The position numbers were made by a program, and so were the translations under genes. From the NCBI GenBank assembly GCA_039026975.1, contig JBCCLI010000071.1:1-21679 (forward strand): DNA of 21,679 nucleotides, in the 5' to 3' direction. The DNA is from JBCBKZ01 sp039026975 (lineage in GTDB: Bacteria; Bacteroidota; Bacteroidia; J057). Positions 1 through 6,043 of the stretch are shown here, in pieces (the stretch's first letter is position 1; each line of letters opens with the position of its first letter). The notes beneath the pieces are model-generated. The model did not search any database. It was not told the origin of the DNA and was given only the letters and a program-made list of their open reading frames with translations.

Positions 1-2085
1 ATACAGCAGATATTCACTCATAAAAATGCTACTATACAGAATGGAGAGACCATCTTAGAAAGACCTACTTCTGGATGTGAATTTAATTTAGGCTGGTGTG
101 GAGACTCTACTATTAATAACAGTATTTGGTACACCTTTGTGGCACCAGCTTCAGGGGCGGTGGAGATAGATTTATGTAATAATGGGCAGGTAACCACCTT
201 TGATACCCAAATAGCCCTGTATGAGGTGGGGGATTGTAATGACTTCAGCACCTTCACGTTCATTGGTGCCAATGACGACTTTGGCGGGTGTAGCTTTGCC
301 TCTCAGCTTGAAGCGCTTTGCTTAACGCCGGGCCAAACCTACCACCTCCTGGTGGATGGATTTAATGGTACAGAGGGAGAGACAGGCATTACCCTTTCTC
401 CACTATCCCCGCAGCCGTTAGCAGTGATGGGAACGGAAACGGCTCCTTCCTGTGAAAGCAGTAATAATGGACAGATTTTTCTCTCCGTAAATAATGGTGC
501 TCCTCCTTATGCGTATGCATGGAATACAGGGGATACTACGGCTGTTCTGAGCGCGGTAGGAGCAGGGGAGTACATGGTTACGGTTACAGATGGATGTGAT
601 AGCACTTCTGTACAGAGCTTTTCGCTAGAACTGCAATCTATGTTAACCGTTGATGTGGGGCCAGACACCACCATTTGTGCAGGAGAACAAATTGTGCTGG
701 GAGGAAGACCTACCGTCCTGGGCGGGATTCCTTTTGTGAGGGAAAATGTGCTAGTAGTAGATTTTGAGTCTAGTGTATTTGCGAGGGTAGGCTTACAGTC
801 CCCCTCCGTTTCCACTGAGATTTCAAACGGACTGCTAGACGGAAGATTTGTAGGAGGAGACTTAGGGCCTGACGGTATGTACACCATAGATGCCTTAAAT
901 AACCAGCTCATCCTTCTTGATAGCCTTACTGGAACCAGGAGGATACTTGGTACTAGTATGCCCATCACTAACCATTTTTGGCGTGGTATAGCCTGGGATA
1001 TAATTTCTCAAAAGCTATATGGGCTAAGTGTGGGCGCCTCAGGTGGAGGACAGTTATACCAGTTTAATCTGGAGAATGGAGTGGCTATCCCTACGGTAGC
1101 TGTAGTAGGCTTACAGGACCCAGAATGGATAGCAGTGTCTAATGACGGAGAAATGTATTCTCTGGATTTAGCTACGGATGATCTCCATCTTATAGACATA
1201 AACACAGGGAATACCAGCAGAATAGGGAATATAGGGTTTAATGCAGGTTTTAATCAGGATGCGGATTTTGATCCTTTCTCTAATAATTTATTCATGGCAG
1301 CTTACCAGCAGGGAGCCTTCCAGTCAGAGCTAAGGCAGATAAACTTAGCTACTGGTAGGAGTACCTCCATAGGCGTTATTGCAGGGACTAGCCAAGTGGG
1401 TGCGCTAGCTATTTCTGGCAAAGAGTTTATAGGTGAGTATGAATATGAATGGTCTCCTGTGGGTGATCTTAATGATGCTAGCATTCCTAATCCTGTAGCT
1501 AGCCCATTAGTATCTACGGCTTATTCTTTGAGGGTAACGGATGCTTGTGGCACATCTGACAGGATATTTAAAACGGTTATAGTTTCTGATCCTAATCTAC
1601 TTATTTCTTCTACGCCTGATAATGGGAGTGGAAACGGGACCGCCTCAGCTTCTGTAGCTGGAGGTACCCCTCCTTACACCTACCTATGGTCAGATGGACA
1701 AACTACTGAGGAAGCAGATAGCCTATCAGCAGGGACTATTACGGTTACAGTAACGGATAATGCAGGATGTACCGTCACAGATAGTATTAGCATTAACGTA
1801 GCCACTTCCATTAAGGACCAGCTTTCAGCGGGTATTTATACCATGTCTCTATTCCCTAATCCGGCTACAGATGTACTAGAGGTAAGTCTCTCCCAGGAAA
1901 GGGTAGAACGCCTTAGCATACAGCTTATCAGCATTAATGGACAGGTATTAGAAACCCTCAAGTATCAGCCTGCCCAGAAACTGCGTACCCAAATAGACCT
2001 GAGTCAGTTAAGTGCCGGGTATTATATTTTAAAACTTGAAAATGAAACGGGTGCTACCTTTGAGCGGTTTACCATCATTAGGTAA
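1..2085 (+). CDS. T9SS-sorted multidomain surface/secreted protein, 5'-truncated by the window edge
   Basis: The frame is open from base 1, so 694 residues of a longer protein are visible; the ATG at 139 is an internal methionine. In order (residues counted from base 1) there is a pre-peptidase C-terminal-like beta-sandwich (about 30-140, NSIWYTFVAP to TYHLLVDGF), a SprB-like repeat (about 149-208, APPYAYAWNTGD), and the first half of a PKD/Ig-like domain (about 215-246, VGPDTTICAGEQIVLGG). A beta-propeller-like stretch (about 246-478) follows, then the second half of the PKD/Ig-like domain (about 480-530, YEWSPVGDLNDASIPNP), another SprB-type repeat (about 540-599, GGTPPYTYLWSDGQTT), and a type A T9SS sorting tail (about 617-694, SLFPNPATD to FERFTIIR). 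Proteins with this tail cross the outer membrane through the type IX secretion system and are usually anchored or released there. No catalytic domain is visible, so adhesion or surface display is inferred. The stop TAA directly abuts the next gene's stop. Confidence 0.9.
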   Translation: MQQIFTHKNATIQNGETILERPTSGCEFNLGWCGDSTINNSIWYTFVAPASGAVEIDLCNNGQVTTFDTQIALYEVGDCNDFSTFTFIGANDDFGGCSFASQLEALCLTPGQTYHLLVDGFNGTEGETGITLSPLSPQPLAVMGTETAPSCESSNNGQIFLSVNNGAPPYAYAWNTGDTTAVLSAVGAGEYMVTVTDGCDSTSVQSFSLELQSMLTVDVGPDTTICAGEQIVLGGRPTVLGGIPFVRENVLVVDFESSVFARVGLQSPSVSTEISNGLLDGRFVGGDLGPDGMYTIDALNNQLILLDSLTGTRRILGTSMPITNHFWRGIAWDIISQKLYGLSVGASGGGQLYQFNLENGVAIPTVAVVGLQDPEWIAVSNDGEMYSLDLATDDLHLIDINTGNTSRIGNIGFNAGFNQDADFDPFSNNLFMAAYQQGAFQSELRQINLATGRSTSIGVIAGTSQVGALAISGKEFIGEYEYEWSPVGDLNDASIPNPVASPLVSTAYSLRVTDACGTSDRIFKTVIVSDPNLLISSTPDNGSGNGTASASVAGGTPPYTYLWSDGQTTEEADSLSAGTITVTVTDNAGCTVTDSISINVATSIKDQLSAGIYTMSLFPNPATDVLEVSLSQERVERLSIQLISINGQVLETLKYQPAQKLRTQIDLSQLSAGYYILKLENETGATFERFTIIR

Positions 2086-3354
2086 CTATATCTGGTAGCT
2101 CATATCATTATCCATAGTTATGTTGAACTCATTTCCTTCATCCTGAACCTTAGACAGTAAGTATTTCAACCAGGATGAGAGTTCAGAAAGTGAATACAAC
2201 TGTATTTCTTTGGCGGGATTCGTAATAAGGATCCCGTCAATTTCATTTAATAGAAAATGTAGGGCGTAACATACGTGTAAACTGTGCAAGGGAAGCGCTT
2301 CATGCCACTTTTCCAGGATGACAGGATAGGTAGCTACCACATTTTGGGCTCTTGTAAGTAAGTCCGTGGAAACAGAAGTGTGATAGTGGAACTGAAACCA
2401 ATCAAAGAAAAGTGGATATTCAGGGGATGATCTCTCCCAGTTGTTTATATTGATCTGGTTAGGAAGTACCTCTAGTTGTTCAGGTATGAAGTTTCCATTA
2501 GCCCAGCCGGTGGGAAGGAAAGGATTTTCCTTAATGTACCCGAATAATTCCTTAATAAGGATAAGTGTATGGTCATAATAAGCTCTAACTTCTCCTATTT
2601 GCCTATCTAGCTCTCGGATAAACGTGGCCAGAGAGGTGTCTGTCTTTTTAGGTAAACGGTACAGCTCTAAGAGGCACTCTACATGTAGAGTGGTGAAAGA
2701 ATCCGGTTTATGACTATCTGAGGTATAGTAGATTTTATTTACACATATATCTTTCTGCGAAGTGGTGAGTACAATAGGGATAGTGGTTTTTCTTATTTGA
2801 GTATGGCTAAGTTTTTCAAGGTTTTCTTTTTCTCTTAAATGATAGGTTAGCGCTTTAGGGGAAAGCGGAATTTTCATGATGTAGGAAGGATCATTTCTCT
2901 GGGTGAGAATAACATGTGCTCTTTCCATATTACTCTCGTAATTGAATAGTATGGCAAATGAGTGATGAGAGATACGGTATATTTCCGTCAATAAGAGAGG
3001 TTCTTCCTCATATAATAAGGTTAATTGCTCCTTCCCTCTTAGGGCTCCCAGGCCGGAAGAAAATACTATTCTACTTATATACTTTTTGGTTTTGGAGACC
3101 TCTTGCGTAATACCAGCAGTCTCTGTAGTATGGACGGGGAATAAATTATTGATAGGGAATAGCCACTGGATTCTACCTTCCTTATCTCGAATGATCTCCA
3201 GGGTAAACTGGGCGTAGCCTTCAGGTCTCACAAATTTTTTGTCCCAGATAAAAATAGGTGAGGAATTTCTTTCCTGTTTACCTTCTTCCCTAGATGGATG
3301 TAAGACCTCACTAATGAGAATTTCATCCTGTGTTTTGTTTGCAAGCTTGTTCAT
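2086..3354 (-). CDS. Hypothetical protein with degenerate aminoglycoside-phosphotransferase (APH)-like kinase fold
   Basis: A 422-residue soluble protein with no signal peptide or membrane segment. I do not recognise a named family, but the layout fits an APH/choline-kinase fold. An N-lobe-like stretch has a lysine and a helical glutamate (SYIMKIPLS, residues 158-166; REKENLEKL, 174-182). A catalytic-loop-like stretch follows (GWANGNFIPEQ, 283-293), then a metal-site-like stretch (ININNWE, 301-307) and a helical block resembling the PLFYDLFHF segment of that fold (PLFFDWFQFHYHT, 314-326). Active relatives carry HGDxxxxN and a D before W-E; here the loop reads NGNFIPEQ and the D is N305, so phosphotransfer is doubtful. 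The resemblance is judged by eye. It is transcribed toward the T9SS cargo gene and ends exactly where that gene ends. The ATG at 3354 is the first in frame and has no clear ribosome binding site. Confidence 0.75.
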   Translation of the reverse strand: MNKLANKTQDEILISEVLHPSREEGKQERNSSPIFIWDKKFVRPEGYAQFTLEIIRDKEGRIQWLFPINNLFPVHTTETAGITQEVSKTKKYISRIVFSSGLGALRGKEQLTLLYEEEPLLLTEIYRISHHSFAILFNYESNMERAHVILTQRNDPSYIMKIPLSPKALTYHLREKENLEKLSHTQIRKTTIPIVLTTSQKDICVNKIYYTSDSHKPDSFTTLHVECLLELYRLPKKTDTSLATFIRELDRQIGEVRAYYDHTLILIKELFGYIKENPFLPTGWANGNFIPEQLEVLPNQININNWERSSPEYPLFFDWFQFHYHTSVSTDLLTRAQNVVATYPVILEKWHEALPLHSLHVCYALHFLLNEIDGILITNPAKEIQLYSLSELSSWLKYLLSKVQDEGNEFNITMDNDMSYQI

Positions 3355-3689
3355 CTCAGTAAATGTTAATAACCTCTTAATTTTTAGGTTTACCGCTTGC
3401 GTTTATTGTTTGTGTTGTGTGATAATGATAAATAGTTCAATGATTGTAATTTGCGAGTATTCTTATATAGTTTAAAGTGAATTAATGGGAAAACCCAACT
3501 TATTTTTTCCTTCCTGAAAAAGTCTATGAAAAAAAAGTATACTGGATTGACCCTAACGAGGATCTTTCCTGGAAAAAATAGATACTTTCACACTGGATTT
3601 ACGTAACACTAACTAGGGCAAATCTTTCCTCAGTTACATGGGCTGAGAGAACAGCCTCTAGATAATAATCATATGCTAAACGATCCGCT
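3355..3689. other. Divergent intergenic region with repeats and small palindromes
   Basis: This 335-base region lies between two divergently transcribed genes. It contains a perfect TGGG-AAAA-CCCA inverted repeat (3486-3497) followed by a T-rich run, and an imperfect repeated pair: ACTGGATT (3541 and 3592) followed at different distances by ATCTTTCCT (3562 and 3622). A small GGCT/AGCC hairpin lies near 3640-3656. A weak Bacteroidota-type promoter candidate for the plus-strand gene is TTG at 3444-3446, then 19 bases, then TATAGTTTA (3466-3474). A short plus-strand open frame at 3239-3475 overlaps the upstream gene and has no coding character. Confidence 0.5.
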
Positions 3690-4103
3690 ATGTTTAAAAA
3701 AGGAAGTAAGGCGTACAGTATGTTTGTAAGAAAGTGTCCAAGATGCCATGAAGGGGATTTATTTGTGAAGAATAATCCTTACGACCTTAAGTTTCTGGGA
3801 AAGATGCCTTCATCTTGTCCTGTTTGCGGGCAGTCCTACTCTCCGGAGCCAGGCTTTTATTTTGGGGCGAGCTATGTGAGCTACGCACTAACGATAGTGA
3901 TAGGGGTTAGTGTGCTTGTAGCGAATTACCTACTGGTGAAAGCGCCTTTAGAACAGTTAATGTATGTCATTATAGGTGCTATCATTCTGCTGTCTCCTGT
4001 AGTGATGGTACTTTCCAGAAGTATCTGGATTAATTTCTTTGTAAAATATGATGAGGCCATTTCTAAGTCGGTAGGTGAAACAGATGATAGAATTTCTACC
4101 TAA
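3690..4103 (+). CDS. DUF983 family zinc-ribbon membrane protein
   Basis: A 137-residue protein matching the DUF983 family pattern. An N-terminal zinc-ribbon-like pair of motifs, CPRC (16-19) and CPVC (43-46), precedes the characteristic PEPGFYFGASYVSYAL stretch (52-67). Two predicted membrane helices follow (about 60-82 and 90-112), with a short polar tail. Family members are small inner-membrane proteins of unknown biochemical role, sometimes near cytochrome oxidase genes in Proteobacteria; nothing here indicates a respiratory link. I chose the start at 3690 because MFKKGSKAYS before the first CxxC is typical of relatives, although the internal ATG at 3720 is possible. There is no Shine-Dalgarno sequence. 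It lies 105 bases before the sigma factor gene, in the same orientation. Confidence 0.9.
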   Translation: MFKKGSKAYSMFVRKCPRCHEGDLFVKNNPYDLKFLGKMPSSCPVCGQSYSPEPGFYFGASYVSYALTIVIGVSVLVANYLLVKAPLEQLMYVIIGAIILLSPVVMVLSRSIWINFFVKYDEAISKSVGETDDRIST

Positions 4104-4208
4104 GCCTTGACTCACCTAATACAAGGACTATTTCTGTTCTTTTTATGGGGGTAAAACCCACTATTTTTCTTGGGATGATTAAACCTAAAGAGGAACTGAA
4201 AGTCTAAT
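4104..4208 (+). promoter_or_regulatory. Candidate promoter/operator region of the ECF sigma operon
   Basis: This 105-base gap begins with a weak inverted repeat, CCTTG/CAAGG (4107-4126), followed by T-rich sequence that could be a poor terminator for the DUF983 gene. At 4146-4160 lies TGGGGGTAAAACCCA, containing the inverted repeat GGGT-AAA-ACCC, followed by ACTATTTTTCTT. A very similar element sits at 3486-3516 upstream of the DUF983 gene. Because ECF operons are usually autoregulated, the element could be the sigma factor's own promoter or an operator. That is inference from position and duplication only. Confidence 0.35.
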
Positions 4209-4766
4209 ATGCACATGGTAGCTACGGAAGAGTCAAGAATTATTGATCAGCTGAAGGACCCCGAACTCAAGTCTGCTGCTTTTAATTTAGTAGTGAGGAA
4301 GTACCAGCGTATGCTTTACTTTCACATAAGGCGTATGGTAGGAACCCACGAAGACGCAGACGATGTCCTACAAAACACCTTTTTAAAAGCTTGGCGTGCC
4401 ATAGACAGGTTCCGAGCAGATGCTTCATTGAAGACATGGCTGTATAGGATAGCTACTAATGAAGCACTTTCTCATATACAGAAAAGAGCTAAGCGCGCAT
4501 TTACGGATATAGAAGATCTTCAGAATGATTTAAGACACAGCCTAAGTGGAGGCCCTTACATGGATGGAGATACTATTCAGCAGAAACTTCAAAAGGCGAT
4601 AGAAAACCTTCCTGAGCGGCAGAAACTGGTTTTCTCACTTAGGTACTTTGAAGAGTTGAAGTATGATGAAATTGCAGAAATTCTAGATATATCCGTAGGA
4701 TCTTTGAAGGCTAGTTTTCATCATGCTGTTAAAAAAGTAGAAAAAAGCTTGACTGTGGATGGGTAA
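4209..4766 (+). CDS. RNA polymerase ECF-type sigma-70 factor
   Basis: A 185-residue ECF sigma factor with region 2 and region 4 only. Region 2 (about 23-95) has EDADDVLQNTFLKAWRAID and the helix SLKTWLYRIATNEALSHI that contacts the -10 element. Region 4 (about 130-182) has LPERQKLVFSLRYFEELKYDEIAEIL and a helix-turn-helix ending GSLKASFHHAVKKVEK for -35 recognition. It lacks the C-terminal extensions of larger ECF groups. The next two genes encode a single-pass membrane protein and a periplasmic Spy-like protein, so it is probably held inactive by the first and released by an envelope signal. The start could be M1 (4209) or M3 (4215). It is 25 bases upstream of the putative anti-sigma gene and probably cotranscribed with it. 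Confidence 0.95.
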   Translation: MHMVATEESRIIDQLKDPELKSAAFNLVVRKYQRMLYFHIRRMVGTHEDADDVLQNTFLKAWRAIDRFRADASLKTWLYRIATNEALSHIQKRAKRAFTDIEDLQNDLRHSLSGGPYMDGDTIQQKLQKAIENLPERQKLVFSLRYFEELKYDEIAEILDISVGSLKASFHHAVKKVEKSLTVDG

Positions 4767-4791
4767 TAAGCCGTGTATTTGATACATAGAG

Positions 4792-5505
4792 ATGGAAAAG
4801 AATAAAAAACAATTACTGGAAGAGCTTGCTGAAGCCCCTATACTTAAAGAGCTAAAGAATCAGCTCTCAAAGGAGGCTGAAGATACTTATTTCGATACAC
4901 TGGCAGATAGAGTAGAAGAGAAGCTTTCGCTTTCTGATGAGCTTTCTGAAGCACCCATGCTACAGCATCTTCAGACAGAATATAAAGAACACAATGTTCC
5001 TCCTGAAGAATATTTTGAAGCACAGCTGACTGAAATAAATGACCAGCTTGAAGAGGAAGAGGTAGTAGGGCCTATGTCAGTGCTGGGGAAAGTGGAAAAG
5101 AACAGGACAGTATCTGTACCAGAAGGATACTTCAATCAGTTTCCCAATACTCTCCATTTTGCTGATGAAAACGAAAAAGGGAAAATTCTCCTCTTCCAAA
5201 GAAGGCCGCTTCAATGGATAGCAGGGCTGGCTGCTGCTATCATCTTACTGATAACAGGAATATGGGGACTTCCGTACCTGCAACCTTCATCTGGCATGGC
5301 TGATTTATCACAGGATGAGCTACTAGCAATGATTGAGTTGGAAGAATATGATTCGGATGATATACTAGAAGTTCTAGGGGAAGATGCTATGCCCTTTTCA
5401 GTAGAATTACTAGAAGAGAATCTTTCTCCAGATACTGAGATAGATCAGGTTATTCTGGATGAAATTGATTTGTCAGAGTTAGATTTAGGAGCATACATAG
5501 AATGA
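4792..5505 (+). CDS. Putative single-pass membrane anti-sigma factor
   Basis: A 237-residue protein with one predicted membrane helix (about 141-163, WIAGLAAAIILLITGIWGL), a cytoplasmic N-terminus of about 138 residues and a strongly acidic C-terminal tail of about 70 residues predicted to be periplasmic. The N-terminal part is repetitive. LAEAPILKELK (12-22) recurs as LSEAPMLQHLQ (51-61), and a Y-F motif occurs three times: AEDTYFDTL (29-37), PPEEYFEAQL (70-79) and VPEGYFNQF (109-117). VPxxYF motifs are frequent in uncharacterised Bacteroidota proteins encoded beside ECF sigma genes. There is no recognisable zinc-binding ASD (HxxxCxxC), so the anti-sigma role is inferred from position and topology. 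Its stop overlaps the next gene's start by four bases (ATGA), consistent with translational coupling. Confidence 0.75.
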   Translation: MEKNKKQLLEELAEAPILKELKNQLSKEAEDTYFDTLADRVEEKLSLSDELSEAPMLQHLQTEYKEHNVPPEEYFEAQLTEINDQLEEEEVVGPMSVLGKVEKNRTVSVPEGYFNQFPNTLHFADENEKGKILLFQRRPLQWIAGLAAAIILLITGIWGLPYLQPSSGMADLSQDELLAMIELEEYDSDDILEVLGEDAMPFSVELLEENLSPDTEIDQVILDEIDLSELDLGAYIE

Positions 5506-6008
5506 GAACAGGAAAAATCGCAATTATGAACGGCGCAACACATATTTGGAAGATATATGCAGTAGGATTATTGCTGCTCTTTGGGCTGTATGTAGGGGTA
5601 ATGGGCCAAAATAACTCCAGAGAGAGGGTCCAAGCATTTAAAATAGCTTATATCACCCGTACCTTATCTTTGACTTCAGCTGAAGCAGAGAAGTTCTGGC
5701 CAGTATATAATGCCTACTCTGATGAAATGGAAGCCCTTAAAAAAGAGAACAGAATACGCCAAAGAAGTATTAGAGGGAATATTCTTTCTATGAGTGATGA
5801 AGAACTGGAAAAGGTGCTGGACGCTCACGTTGAAAATAAAAAAAAGGAATACGAGCTATTTCTTAATTATCATGAGGAATTCAAGCAGGTATTGCCCGTT
5901 AGAAAGATTATGTTACTCTACCGAGCTGAAAATGATTTTGGGAAAAAAATCCTAGAAGAGTGGCGGGAAAGGCAGAAAAATAATCGTAAAAATAATGAGG
6001 AGAAGTAA
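5502..6008 (+). CDS. Spy/CpxP-like periplasmic sensor of ECF sigma factor
   Basis: A 168-residue protein with an N-terminal hydrophobic signal or anchor (about 15-35, IWKIYAVGLLLLFGLYVGVMG), followed by an all-helical charged domain. The LTSAEAEKFWPVYNAYSDE segment (57-75) matches the LTxxQ-type repeat of the Spy/CpxP/CnrX superfamily, as found in Bacteroidota proteins annotated as sensors of ECF-type sigma factors. The helix QVLPVRKIMLLYRAENDF (129-146) fits the closing helix of such proteins. In the CnrYXH system a related protein, CnrX, senses metal in the periplasm and controls anti-sigma release; a similar role here is inferred. The ATG at 5502 overlaps the upstream stop. M9 at 5526 is an alternative start that gives a shorter signal sequence. 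Confidence 0.8.
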   Translation: MRTGKIAIMNGATHIWKIYAVGLLLLFGLYVGVMGQNNSRERVQAFKIAYITRTLSLTSAEAEKFWPVYNAYSDEMEALKKENRIRQRSIRGNILSMSDEELEKVLDAHVENKKKEYELFLNYHEEFKQVLPVRKIMLLYRAENDFGKKILEEWRERQKNNRKNNEEK

Positions 6009-6034
6009 GTATATACTCCTCCTCACATATTATT
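5991..6034. terminator. Bidirectional terminator hairpin between convergent genes
   Basis: The arm at 5991-6007 (AATAATGAGGAGAAGTA) pairs with 6014-6034 (TACTCCTCCTCA, then ATTATT after a four-base interruption). In the minus-strand transcript the single internal mismatch becomes a G-U pair, giving an 11-bp GC-containing core, and the hairpin is followed by the T-rich run TTTACGATTATTTTT. On the plus strand the following sequence is also T-rich. The left arm overlaps the last codons of the sensor gene, so the two convergent transcripts share one compact terminator. Confidence 0.6.
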
Positions 6035-6043
6035 CGGGTTTCT

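Noticed and set aside
507..968. Minus-strand frame of 153 codons opposite the T9SS cargo gene
   Set aside because: The opposite frame encodes well-defined surface-protein domains, and this one has no family features.
3612..3680. TPP riboswitch-like string (CTAGGG ... GGCTGAGAGA ... GATAATAATC) upstream of the DUF983 gene
   Set aside because: The CTGAGA core and a CTAGGG are present, but the ACCCTTTGAACCTGAT segment and the closing GTAGGGAA are missing, and the downstream gene has no link to thiamine.
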